64,000 bases of DNA, from the NCBI GenBank assembly GCA_003116975.1, contig BGKB01000045.1, positions 310,001-374,000 on the forward strand, given 5' to 3'. The notes below the pieces were generated by a model. The model was not told where the DNA came from. It saw only the letters and a list, made by a program, of their open reading frames with translations, and made no database searches. The position numbers and the translations under genes were made by a program. Of the stretch, positions 10,969-19,712 are shown piece by piece. Every line of letters begins with the position of its first letter. Position 1 is the stretch's first letter. The DNA comes from Aurantiochytrium sp. KH105 (Eukaryota; Sar; Bigyra; Thraustochytrida; Thraustochytriidae).

Positions 10969-11366
10969 AGCACTGCTTCAGACTAGCCTTTCTCGATTGC
11001 TTCGCAGTGGCAGTCAGCATCATAAGATTGACGTTTATACAACTTCAGCATGATGTGGCTGGCCTCAGTTCAGCAAGCAAAGATCAAGATCGCACAATAT
11101 GAGACATGACGGAGTGTGGAAGAAATCGAGCTTAAAGTCGTGCAAAGGTCGAAATGCAATTTTCGTGTAACGTTACAGAGGAGTAGTAGTAGTAAAGAAG
11201 GAGCGCTGGCGCATGGTGCAGTTTGTGATTGTCAAAACCCTAACTTGGATGCGATGCGAAGATACTTTATGCATCGACGGCAACGCAGATGAGTGCTTTA
11301 TTCGTGGTCGTTCATTATTTGAAATTCGGCAAGCCAATGGTACTCAAACTTTGCGTTGACTCTGTC
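10658..11366. other. Repeat-rich intergenic region between TLC and C2/EF-hand genes
   Basis: Both neighbours are on the minus strand, so this is the TLC promoter plus the 3' end of the C2/EF-hand gene. It contains a (TCTG)-type pyrimidine run at about 10796-10830, TAGGCCTA at 10836-10843 (179 bp upstream of the TLC start), a GAATGAAT run near 10900-10921, (CAG)10 at 10937-10966 and an AAACCCTAA telo-box-like word at 11235-11243. Confidence 0.6.
10937..10966. repeat. (CAG)10 trinucleotide microsatellite
   Basis: Ten perfect CAG units outside any supported gene. Confidence 0.95.
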
Positions 11367-14168
11367 TTACTTCATAGCTTGCGTTGCCATGGCATAAGAA
11401 CTGAAGAGCAGGTTCGGGAAGCGCTTGCTGATAATCTGGTACTCGTCGAAGCTGATGACGCCATCTCCATCCTTGTCGGCCTGTGCCATAATGGTGTCGG
11501 CCTTGCGCGACACCTCCTTCTCCGTTGTTGCAAGATGGTTGGCCTTGAGAATTTTGACAAGCTCCTGTTTTGTGATGACGCCGTTGCCGTCTTCGTCAAA
11601 GATGAGAAAGGAAAATTTGAGCTTTTCCTCCTTGGAAGCGCCGGTAAAGTTTGCAATGGCAATCATGAACTCGCGGATATCGAGCTGACCGACCTTTTCA
11701 CGATCAAAAGTCTGGAAGATCTTCTCGGCTTGTGGGCTCGGATCGATCTGCATCACTTCGCAGAACTCGGTGTAGTCAATGAGGCCACTCTGGTCCTTGT
11801 CAATAGCCTGGAAGCGCTTGAAAGCCTTCTTAATGGACTCTGGCTTCAGGTTGTGCGATGTGGCAAACTCGTTGAGGAGCTCCTTGCGCTCGTTGCGCTC
11901 GGCAATGACCGGATTGCCACCACCCTGCGGCCGCGTTGACGCGCCGCCTGGCGGAGGGGGCGGAGCCTTCGATCCGCCATTGCCACCACCTCCGGGCCCA
12001 TCGTAGAGCCCTGGTGGGGGCTGCCTGCCGGTGATCATCTCGTAGAACTCGTCAAAACAGACCTGACCATCGCCGTCCTTGTCGACCATGCTGATCATCT
12101 CGTCGACCTCTTCATCTGTGGCTTGCTCGCCAATATTAATGAGCACGTGGCGGATTTCCGCTGCGCCTACGAAATGGTTGTGATCCAGATCAAAGCTCTC
12201 AAAGGCTTCCTTGATTTCCTGGTCGGTGAACGTCCCATTCGGGTCGCGAGCTTCGTGTGGTGCTGCGGGGGCAGGGCCGCCCACAGGTGGCGCCTTTGCG
12301 GTGCCAGGAGGCGCTTTTCCCACGGGAAGTGGCGGCGCACCCTCTGCGCCGCTCATGCCAGCAGGCTTGGGCGGACCGGGAGCCTTTGGCGGCCCTGGCA
12401 CGATGGAGTTCGTGGGCCTTTGGAACTTGACTGCAAGCGTGACGCTACCTGCGGGAGCGCCATTCACATCAAAGATCTCGACATCTCCGTCAAAGGCGCC
12501 CTTGGACAGCCAGTCGAGAAGACTGACCTCTGTGGACCCAATGAGCTTGTCTTGGCCCACAGCCTCCTTGTCCATGACTTTAATGCAGAGCATCTTTTCA
12601 TTCTCCACCTTGAAGTCGTACGAGTCGCCCCAGACCGGTCGTTTACCACCATTTTTGTGGACCTTGGTGCTAAACTCTTGGCTTCCGATGGCAAGATGAG
12701 CATACGGATCGGCTTTGCCCATAAAGCCTGCAGTTTTAAGTTCGACGCCTCGCATCACCTTGATTGTGAGCAAACCGTGACGATCATCCTTACCGCCGGG
12801 CTGTGGAGCAGCCAACGATATAGGTGGTCCTCCACCTGGAGGTCCTCCAGGAGGACCTCGCGGAGGTCCTCGAGGGGGGCCACCGGGTCCAGGACCCCCC
12901 GGAGCGGCTCCCATCATCCCAGGAGGCGCTCCTGGAGGACCTCGCGGCGGGCCTCGCGGTGGGCCTGCACCTGGAGCCCCGGGAGGGCCACGCGGTGGGC
13001 CTCCAGGAGCCATGCCCGGTGGGCCACGAGGCGGGCCCACACCTGGAGGACCTCGACCTGGAGGACCTCCGGGTGGCATACCTGGTGGTCCTCGAGCAGG
13101 AGGCCCTCCCGGAGGCATTCCGGGAGGACCACGTCCTGGTGGCCCTCTTGGGGGTCCAGCTCCGGGTGGTCCTCGACCAGGCGGGCCTCCAGGAGGCAGA
13201 CCTGGAGGTCCTCGTCCAGGAGGACCTCGAGCAGGAGGACCTCCGGGTGGCATCCCTGGTGGCCCACTTCCCGGAGGACCCCGTGCAGGAGGACCACGCC
13301 CGGGAGGACCTCGTGGAAGAGCTCCTGGCGGCCCTCGACCAGGAGGGCCTCTTGCAGGAGGACCTCCGGGCGGCATTCCTGGAGGACCTCGTCCAGGAGG
13401 CCCACCGGGTGGCATTCCAGGCGGCGGGCCACGTCCAGGAGGACCCCCAGGTGGCATTCCAGGAGGGCCACGTCCAGGAGGGCCTCTTGCTGGAGGTGCA
13501 CCAGGAGGACCTCTTGCGGGAGGTGCTCCAGGAGGTCCTCGTCCAGGAGGTGCTCCAGGAGGACCTCGTCCAGGAGGTGCTCCAGGGGGTCCCCTTGCAG
13601 GAGGCCCACCTGGTGGCATTCCGGGAGGACCTCGTCCGGGAGGACCCCTTGCGGGAGGCGCGCCCGGAGGACCTCGTCCAGGAGGTCCACCGGGCGGCAT
13701 TCCAGGAGGACCTCGTCCAGGAGGCCCACCGGGTGGCATTCCAGGAGGTCCACGGCCAGGAGGGCCACGAGCTCCAGGTGGAGCGCCAGGCGGCATACCT
13801 GGCGGCCCGCGAGGTGCTCCTGCAGGGGGTGGTCCTCGACCAGGAGGCCCTCCAGGAGGCCCTCGAGGTGGCATACCTGGCGGACCCTGACCAGGAGGTC
13901 CTCGACCAGGAGGGCCTCTGCCCGGAGGAGGTCCTCGTCCAGGAGGACCTCGTGGTGGGCCGCCAGCAGGCATTCCGGGAGCGCCTGGGGGCGGAGGTCC
14001 ACGACCTGGAGGCGCTCCTCGTGGAGGCATACCACCCGGAGCTCCGGGAGGTCCTCTTGGAGGAGGCATGCCCGGCGGTCCTCGCCCAGGAGGTGCTCCT
14101 CGCGGTGGCGGTCCACGTCCTGGCGGCGGCCCCCGGCCTGGAGGCGGCCCGCGTGGAGGAGCAGACAT
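11367..14168 (-). CDS. Gly/Pro/Arg-rich protein with C2 domain and six EF-hands
   Basis: A 933-residue single-exon protein. Residues 1-455 are a tandem low-complexity array of GPPGRGPPG and GMPPGGPP units. Residues about 460-585 form a C2 domain (GLLTIKVMRGVELKTAGFMG, KADPYAHLAIG, PVWGDSYDF), which binds membranes, often with calcium. After a Pro/Ala linker come six EF-hands. Two are calmodulin-like (FDLDHNHFVGAAE, VDKDGDGQVCFDE). Four are calcineurin-B-like (IDKDQSGLIDYTE, a degenerate DREKVGQLDIRE, FDEDGNGVITKQE, ADKDGDGVISFDE). This implies a calcium-regulated, membrane-associated scaffold; that role is inferred from the domains. Loop 4 lacks key oxygen ligands and probably does not bind calcium. 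The ATG at 14168 opens the frame. The architecture matches no family I can name. Confidence 0.9.
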   Translation of the reverse strand: MSAPPRGPPPGRGPPPGRGPPPRGAPPGRGPPGMPPPRGPPGAPGGMPPRGAPPGRGPPPPGAPGMPAGGPPRGPPGRGPPPGRGPPGRGPPGQGPPGMPPRGPPGGPPGRGPPPAGAPRGPPGMPPGAPPGARGPPGRGPPGMPPGGPPGRGPPGMPPGGPPGRGPPGAPPARGPPGRGPPGMPPGGPPARGPPGAPPGRGPPGAPPGRGPPGAPPARGPPGAPPARGPPGRGPPGMPPGGPPGRGPPPGMPPGGPPGRGPPGMPPGGPPARGPPGRGPPGALPRGPPGRGPPARGPPGSGPPGMPPGGPPARGPPGRGPPGLPPGGPPGRGPPGAGPPRGPPGRGPPGMPPGGPPARGPPGMPPGGPPGRGPPGVGPPRGPPGMAPGGPPRGPPGAPGAGPPRGPPRGPPGAPPGMMGAAPGGPGPGGPPRGPPRGPPGGPPGGGPPISLAAPQPGGKDDRHGLLTIKVMRGVELKTAGFMGKADPYAHLAIGSQEFSTKVHKNGGKRPVWGDSYDFKVENEKMLCIKVMDKEAVGQDKLIGSTEVSLLDWLSKGAFDGDVEIFDVNGAPAGSVTLAVKFQRPTNSIVPGPPKAPGPPKPAGMSGAEGAPPLPVGKAPPGTAKAPPVGGPAPAAPHEARDPNGTFTDQEIKEAFESFDLDHNHFVGAAEIRHVLINIGEQATDEEVDEMISMVDKDGDGQVCFDEFYEMITGRQPPPGLYDGPGGGGNGGSKAPPPPPGGASTRPQGGGNPVIAERNERKELLNEFATSHNLKPESIKKAFKRFQAIDKDQSGLIDYTEFCEVMQIDPSPQAEKIFQTFDREKVGQLDIREFMIAIANFTGASKEEKLKFSFLIFDEDGNGVITKQELVKILKANHLATTEKEVSRKADTIMAQADKDGDGVISFDEYQIISKRFPNLLFSSYAMATQAMK
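12830..14150. repeat. Gly-Pro coding minisatellite
   Basis: About 1.3 kb of imperfect short repeats built from GGNCCN-type hexanucleotides (AGGAGGNCC and CCTCGTCCAGG variants) encode the Gly/Pro region of the C2/EF-hand protein. The complement of each unit again encodes Gly and Pro, so the plus strand also stays open (13012-13890). I treat that antisense frame as a by-product. Confidence 0.9.
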
Positions 14169-15483
14169 TGTTTTGTAGGGTTGGTTTCTAGTCCTTGTCT
14201 ATTTGTTTGTTTGCGACGCTCGCTCGCGCAGAGCTTGTTTGCCTCGGACACTCAGGTGTTCTTGATGTAGGCGATGATCCTGAGCAAAATGTTCCGTCGC
14301 TTGTAGCAGTACACAAGATGATGTGAGCTCAAACGCGCCGCAGCAAGCGGAGCGCGTTTGCTGCTGGCCAGCCTCGCACGCACGCGCGGGCCAGCCAGCG
14401 GCCGGTCCGCTCGCTCTCGCGCCTAGCCGCCTCGCGGGGCGACGGCGAGCTTGCGAAGGCTTCGCAAGCCTGCCAGCTAACTGCTAGCTGGCAAGTGCGA
14501 TTTGCCTGTTATGCAAAACTTGGCAGCCTCGCCATACGTCTTCCTCGATCGGCAAGAGAAAAACGAGAAAATAAGCTTTCCACAAGCAAGAGAGCAGACA
14601 ATTCAAAGAATGGGGGGTGTGCGCCCTTGATATTCGGCCACTTGGCTGATAATGTATGCCGAGAACTAAGAAGGCAAGCGCCAAAGGAAGTCTCGTGTGC
14701 CTCCCTTTCGCGGAGAGCTTTCCCGCTTTTTTCCTTTTTTTCTTTTTTTCCTTTTTCACCTCTGCTTTTGTTGTTGCTTCAAGACGTAGCTTGCCCAAGC
14801 GACTATGCATGTTGAGACGCCCCAAATGCCTTTTCGTCTCGTCCACCCTTTTGCGACGTGTCTTTTACAGAAGGATGGTGAGGCGCGTGCAAACTTTTCC
14901 TGTCTCCCACTGCACCTATCCGTTGAAAGTATCAACGGATCTAAAAGTTCCCCGCGTTCTCGGGACGTAGTTTGGACGCGAAGCGGGACATCTTGCTGTG
15001 TGTGGTTGTCACGGTTGGCGATGAGTCGCCGAAGCAGATCGGAGCTGGTTCTATGATTGATTTTTCAAATGATCTGAATTGTGCTGCTGGCTGCTGTTGT
15101 CGACGATTACCAAATATATTTTTAAGAAATAATGTCTCGAGCTCTTGACGCTCGATTCTAAAGAAAACAGTTCTGCTGTCTTACTGCTGTCTTTCTGCTA
15201 CTGTTCCTGATTCTACATTCGCACATTGGTTGAGCTCAAGCTCGAGCTCGAGCTCGCTGGCCTGGACGATGTTGCTTCATGTGACTATATAGGCTTCTAT
15301 ATCAGAAGAGGCTCAATGGGCAGATAGACCGTTTTTATGTCAATTATTTTTTTCCTTCTTCACTCACAGTCGGGGTGACAAGCAAGCACAGTTGGGCTTC
15401 GAGTTGGCAAACATATCTTGCGTGGCTGCTCGTGCGGGCCAGCGTGCGAGAGCGAGCGTGCAGCAGGACACGAGCGGGGCAAG
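14169..15483. promoter_or_regulatory. Divergent intergenic region with three hairpins
   Basis: This 1.3-kb region separates the minus-strand C2/EF-hand gene from the plus-strand SAP gene. Three perfect inverted repeats lie close together: a 9-bp stem at 14330-14338/14352-14360, an 8-bp stem with loop GGC at 14450-14468, and a 9-bp stem with 5-nt loop at 14471-14493. A run of GAGCTC/CTCGAG palindromes sits at about 15233-15256. The remainder is AT-richer and without coding signal. Confidence 0.55.
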
Positions 15484-16338
15484 ATGCTTTCCGTGGAGGA
15501 GGTCAAGACGCTCAAGGTCGCCGACCTGCGCAAAGAGCTGAAGCAGCGAGGCCTTGATACGACAGGCAAGAAGGACGAGCTCGCCAAACGTCTCGCCGAC
15601 GCCGTCGAAGAGGAGAACCTCCTGGGCGACGTTGGGTCCGGGGATGCCGCCGAGCCCGCGGCGCCCGCTGCGTCCGCGGCGGCGCCAACCGTCGATGAGC
15701 CCGTGGCACCGGCCAAGGCGTCGCCAGTAAAGGCGGCCGCGCCGGCCAAGGCCGCGACGACCGCTACCGGCAACGGCGGCAGTGCGGCCAACAAGCCCGC
15801 CGCTGTGCCCGAGACGACCTCGGCTACTGCTGATGACATTCTTGGAGCCCCGGCGCCAGCAAGTACAACTTTGGCGGGTACGGACGTCGCTGCGAGCGCG
15901 GAGACCGCGACCGCCGAAAAGACCAGAAAGCCGCGCGGCAAGGTGACGGTGGAGGACCTCTCAAAGCTCAAGTATGGCGGCGTGCTGAGCGAAGAAGAAG
16001 AGCGCATCCTTTCTCGAGCACAGCGCTTCGGTGAGGTGAAAGGCGGCAAGGCAAAGGAACTCTTGGACCGCATCGAGCACGCCAAGCAGCTCGAGCTGAA
16101 GCGCAAACGAGCCGAGCGTTTCGGCACTGTCGTCGCGCCCGACCTTATTCGCGAAGTGAAGAAGGTGGACCGCCAGGAGCGCCGGGAACGCGCAAAAGAG
16201 GCCAAGAGACAACGTCAGGAGGAAGCTCGTGCAGAGGCGGAGAAGAAGCGCCAACGTGCTGAACGCTTTTCCAAGCCAGTTGTACCCCCTGAGGAGGAGG
16301 AGAAGATGAAGAAGCGCGCCGAGCGCTTTGGAGCTTAG
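15484..16338 (+). CDS. SAP-domain nuclear protein, SARNP/THO1-like
   Basis: A 284-residue protein. Residues 4-40 form a SAP motif (VEEVKTLKVADLRKELKQRG, DTTGKKDELAKRL), a helix-turn-helix that binds nucleic acid. The middle is Ala/Pro-rich and disordered. The C-terminal third has repeated short motifs centred on RAQRFGEV, KRAERFGTV, RQRAERFSKP and KKRAERFGA. Such RAERFG repeats occur in SARNP/CIP29 and yeast Tho1, mRNA-export factors that contact the DEAD-box helicase UAP56 (family knowledge). The role in mRNP export is therefore likely. Start: the ATG at 15484 begins just before the SAP motif; the upstream open frame has no ATG. Confidence 0.88.
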   Translation: MLSVEEVKTLKVADLRKELKQRGLDTTGKKDELAKRLADAVEEENLLGDVGSGDAAEPAAPAASAAAPTVDEPVAPAKASPVKAAAPAKAATTATGNGGSAANKPAAVPETTSATADDILGAPAPASTTLAGTDVAASAETATAEKTRKPRGKVTVEDLSKLKYGGVLSEEEERILSRAQRFGEVKGGKAKELLDRIEHAKQLELKRKRAERFGTVVAPDLIREVKKVDRQERRERAKEAKRQRQEEARAEAEKKRQRAERFSKPVVPPEEEEKMKKRAERFGA

Positions 16339-16448
16339 TTCGAGGGAGGATAAGGTGAACGCAGAAAATGAATGTTATGTTCGACAGGGAATGTGATGGT
16401 CTTGTACTGTATGTGAGTCGCCTCGGCTTGCCACCATACGTACACTTA

Positions 16449-16479
<31 letters not shown>

Positions 16480-16877
16480 CAGAAAATAGAACAGGGTGCG
16501 CGGAGGTATTTCCATTTCTCTCTTGATGTTTCAGCAAGTGACATGATGGCTGATCAGGCTCGAAGTGTACACAACTTGCTTTGGTTCGTTATTGTGAGAA
16601 AAATATCCAAGGTCAGGGGCACTCTCTGGGTCTTTTAGAAGAAAGAAAATTGTTTGTGCAACGACATTTCCTTTTTATTTTTTAATCGTGGAGTGGACTG
16701 TTGGTGCGTCATTTTCACTTGGTTAGGCCCTAGACCTAGGCCCTTATAGTTTGTTTCCGCGCTGCTTCACACGAGCGTCAGAGTTTTCGCCTGTTGTCAC
16801 TTTGATATTTGAAAAAAAAGGGAAGCTGAGACGTGGGCGAAAACAGGGTGAAAACAAATGCAAAGAGAAAGAAACAA
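16339..16877. other. Convergent intergenic region
   Basis: It lies between the stops of the SAP gene and the proteasome gene. It contains (GCTT)n at 16449-16479 and a degenerate repeat TAGGCCCTAGACCTAGGCCC at 16724-16743. The remainder is probably the two 3' UTRs. Confidence 0.5.
16449..16479. repeat. (GCTT)n tetranucleotide microsatellite
   Basis: Just under eight perfect units, the complement-strand form of the (CAAG)n repeats at 2393 and 51997. Confidence 0.95.
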
Positions 16878-17615
16878 TTAGATGTTGGTAGATGAGACAA
16901 GAACACGGGCAATGAGCTCGCTAAGCTGCTCCTCGTCGATGACCTTGAAACCTTCTTCCTTGGTGACAACAGCCACCTCGACGTTCTTGGTCTCGATCTT
17001 CTCTTCCATAACCTGTTTGAGGATTTTGAGGCAGAGCTCGAGACCGTCGTCGAGCGACATGCCCGAGTTGTACTCCTCCTGCAGGGCGTTCGTGGCGCCC
17101 TGGGCGCCCGAGCCAATAGCCTTGGCCTCCCACTTGGAGAAGGAGCCGCTGGGGTCCGTGTAAAAGAGCTGCGGGCCACGCTCGTCGCAACCGGCGAGGA
17201 GAAGCGCGACGCCAAAGGGGCGCGAGGGCACGTCATCGCCCTTGCCAAAGCCAATGGCCACGTCACTGATGGCCTGGGCCGTGGACTGGACGCGGATAGG
17301 GTGGTTGTATGTAAACAGGTGGTTCTGCGCCTCCATACGGGCCTTTTCCACAAGAGTGCGCGCGTCTGCGACGAGGCCGCTCATGGCGGCGCCCATGTGC
17401 TGATCGATCTCCATGATCTTCTCGACGCTATCGGCCTCGACGAGGGGCGAGGTGAGTTTCTTTTCCACGGCGAGGACCACGCCCTCCTTGGTGCAGACAC
17501 CCAGGGAGGTGGATCCCATGTTCACCGCCTGTAATGAGTACTCGATCTGGAACAGACGTCCATCAGGCGAGAACGTGTTCACGCCGCGGTCATACTCGGT
17601 ACGTGTGGCGAACAT
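16878..17615 (-). CDS. PSMA5: 20S proteasome subunit alpha type-5
   Basis: A 245-residue alpha-ring subunit of the 20S proteasome. The N-terminus has the alpha signature EYDRGVNTFSPDGRLFQIEY followed by SLQAVNMGSTSLGV; the word RGVNTFSPDGRLFQVEYA is characteristic of alpha5. Further alpha5-like words are AMSGLVADARTLVEKAR, RPFGVALLLAGCDERGPQL and FYTDPSGSF. As in all alpha subunits there is no N-terminal catalytic Thr. The C-terminal LSELIARV is typical. Length equals the usual 241-245. It is divergent from eL8, so two highly expressed housekeeping genes share a promoter region. Confidence 0.97.
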   Translation of the reverse strand: MFATRTEYDRGVNTFSPDGRLFQIEYSLQAVNMGSTSLGVCTKEGVVLAVEKKLTSPLVEADSVEKIMEIDQHMGAAMSGLVADARTLVEKARMEAQNHLFTYNHPIRVQSTAQAISDVAIGFGKGDDVPSRPFGVALLLAGCDERGPQLFYTDPSGSFSKWEAKAIGSGAQGATNALQEEYNSGMSLDDGLELCLKILKQVMEEKIETKNVEVAVVTKEEGFKVIDEEQLSELIARVLVSSTNI

Positions 17616-18480
17616 CTCGCTCGGCTCCTCGCGCTTCTCTTTGCCTCCTTCTCCCCGCTGCTCGTTCTAACCCTTTCTCCGGGCGTCCGTGCGTCCGTGC
17701 GTACGCGGGCAGGACGGGACCGTTGTTGATCGATCTCCTGCTCCCCCTCGTGCGAATCCCGACCTTCCTGCGTCGGCGAGCCGCCAGCCAGACCGCACGC
17801 AGGGACCTCCACGCCTCGCGCTCCGCTCCGCCCCGCGCCGCTGCCTCCTCGACCTCTCTGCGCCGCGCCCTCCCGTTGCGTATCTAGTCCCTCCCCTCCC
17901 CGCGCGTATCCTCCTCCTCCTCCTCCTCCTCCTTCTCCGGCTTCGCTTCGTTCGCCTTCCCTCCGGCCCCGCTCCCCGCGTTCCCGTCCCGCTTAGCGAC
18001 CGCTCGCGCGCGACTGCGCGCTGCCTTCCGCTGTGGGAGGTGTGCACCGGCGCGCGGCGGCGCCTGCGCGGTGGCCCCGGGTCCGGTGCGCTGCGCGCCT
18101 TGCGCGGCGTTGCGGCCGGGGTTTAAACCCTAGTTTGGGGGGCGGGAGGCGGGGAGGGAGCGGGGCGCGCCGGGTCCGGTGCGGGCGGGGGCGGCGGGGC
18201 GTGGGTGGCGGCGCGGGCGGTGAGAGGCGGAGTTGCGGGCGGCGCATAGCGGTGTTGCGGGGGGCGCGGCGCAAGTGGGCTAAAGCGGCGCGGCAAGTGC
18301 GGCAAAGCGCTTGCGGGCGAAGAGGGGGAAAGGCGGGAGGGAAGGCGCAGAGGGGGTGGGGAGGGGAGGAGGGGAGGGGAGGAGGGAAGAAGGAAAGGCT
18401 GGGAGAGAGCAGATCAGATTGGCTGGCGCGGACCCTTGTGCGGAGAGGTCGCGAGCACCGGCAGCGGGGCGGAGGAGACG
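17616..18480. promoter_or_regulatory. Bidirectional GC-rich promoter region of PSMA5 and RPL7A
   Basis: The 865-bp interval between two divergent start codons is strongly strand-asymmetric: pyrimidine-rich at 17640-17995 and G/A-rich at 18135-18400, including GGGGAGGAGGGGAGGGG-type runs near 18355-18390 that could form G-quadruplexes. AAACCCTA at 18125-18132 matches the telo-box common in ribosomal-protein promoters of plants. No coding content. Confidence 0.6.
18125..18132. promoter_or_regulatory. Telo-box-like element upstream of eL8
   Basis: AAACCCTA lies about 350 bp upstream of the eL8 ATG. The plant telo-box AAACCCTAA regulates ribosomal-protein genes; a function here is only inferred. 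Confidence 0.3.
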
Positions 18481-19254
18481 ATGGTCGCGCGTAAGGACAC
18501 GAAGAAGGTCATGAAGAGCGCCAAGAAGGAGCACCCGCTGTTCCCTTCGCGGCCCAAGAACTTTGGCGTCGGCCAGGATGTGCTCCCCAAGAAGCGCGAC
18601 CTCGGCCGCTACGTGAAGTGGCCCAAGTACGTGCGCCTCCAGCGCCAGCGCAAGATTTTGATGCAGCGCCTCAAGGTGCCCCCTAGCATCGCGCAGTTCA
18701 ACAACACGCTCGAGAAGACGCACGCGCTCGAGCTCTTCAAGGTCATGGCCAGCTACCGGCCCGAGACCAAGAAGGACAAGAAGGAGCGCCTCAAGGCTGC
18801 CGCCGAGAAGAAGGCCGCCGGCGAGACGGAGACCTCCAAGCCCGGCCCCGTCCTCAAGTTTGGCCTCCACCATGTCACAACCCTCATCGAGGAGAAGAAG
18901 GCCAAGCTCGTCATCATCGCCGCTGACGTGAACCCCCTCGAGCTCGTCGTCTGGATGCCTGCTCTCTGCCGTAAGATGGACATTCCCTACTGCATTGTCA
19001 ACAACAAGGGCCGCCTCGGTACGCTCGTCCACCAGCGCAACGCCACCTGCCTCGCCATCACCGAGGTCGGTAAGGAGCACGAGGGCAAGCTCTCCACCCT
19101 CCAGGATATTTGCCGCGCCCAGTTCAACGACAACAAGGACGCTCTCAAGAAATGGGGCGGTGGCATCATGGGTCTCCGCACCCAGACCAAGCTTGCCAAG
19201 CGCGCCGCTGCCGTCGAGGCCGAGGAGCGCAAGAAGCAGAAGATGTTGGGATAA
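18481..19254 (+). CDS. RPL7A: 60S ribosomal protein eL8 (L7a)
   Basis: A 257-residue basic protein of the large ribosomal subunit. It contains the eL8 N-terminal stretch ending LFPSRPKNFGVGQD and KRDLGRYVKWPKYVRLQRQ, followed by RLKVPPSIAQF. The L7Ae RNA-binding core is HHVTTLIEEKKAKLVIIAAD, then NPLELVVWMPALCRKMDIPY and KGRLGTLVHQRNATCLAITE. Length matches the family (about 255-266). Codons are strongly biased to C/G endings, as expected for a highly expressed gene. It is a single exon. The ATG at 18481 gives the conserved start. Confidence 0.97.
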   Translation: MVARKDTKKVMKSAKKEHPLFPSRPKNFGVGQDVLPKKRDLGRYVKWPKYVRLQRQRKILMQRLKVPPSIAQFNNTLEKTHALELFKVMASYRPETKKDKKERLKAAAEKKAAGETETSKPGPVLKFGLHHVTTLIEEKKAKLVIIAADVNPLELVVWMPALCRKMDIPYCIVNNKGRLGTLVHQRNATCLAITEVGKEHEGKLSTLQDICRAQFNDNKDALKKWGGGIMGLRTQTKLAKRAAAVEAEERKKQKMLG

Positions 19255-19712
19255 GTTTAGCTTCTCCGATGCCTTTTTTCATCTCCCTTCCTTGTTCTCT
19301 CTTTTTTCTTTTTGATTTACTCCTTGCATTTACGTCGGCAATCTGCGCGAGCACTTCTTGATCGTCTCACCTTGCGTCTGTCCATACCTTTATCTTCCTT
19401 GGAGGGGAAGGGTGGGGGCCATCCATGTGTATTTTGCATCAAGGTCACCACGTCGGTTGTGCGCGAGACAGAGAAACATGAGCCTTGCTATTCTGATACA
19501 TATGTTGACGGTGTTATGCCGCTAGCTGCAACAAAGTGAAACAAAAAAATCTCAAAGGAAACGCATTCACTTTTTTCGGACGCGCCAAATAAAAGTATGC
19601 AAGAGTTCTCTGGGAATGCCAAGCGACGAAAAGCCTAAAAAGTTGGGAAAAGAAATGCAAATACGAAAATAGAAATAAACCTGTCTCCTTGACCTCACCA
19701 CACGGTTGCGTG
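19255..19712. other. Convergent intergenic region, eL8 and rhomboid 3' ends
   Basis: AT-richer, pyrimidine-rich sequence between two stops. I see nothing beyond probable 3' UTRs. Confidence 0.4.

Noticed and set aside
12123..14270. A 715-codon plus-strand ORF over the C2/EF-hand gene
   Set aside because: It is the antisense reading of the Gly-Pro repeat and EF-hand DNA; its translation is Arg/Ser/Trp/Thr repeat filler without domains.
16724..16743. TAGGCCC/CTAGGCCC sequence as a seventh TAGGCCTA element
   Set aside because: It is not an exact copy and lies between two gene 3' ends, so it was not counted.
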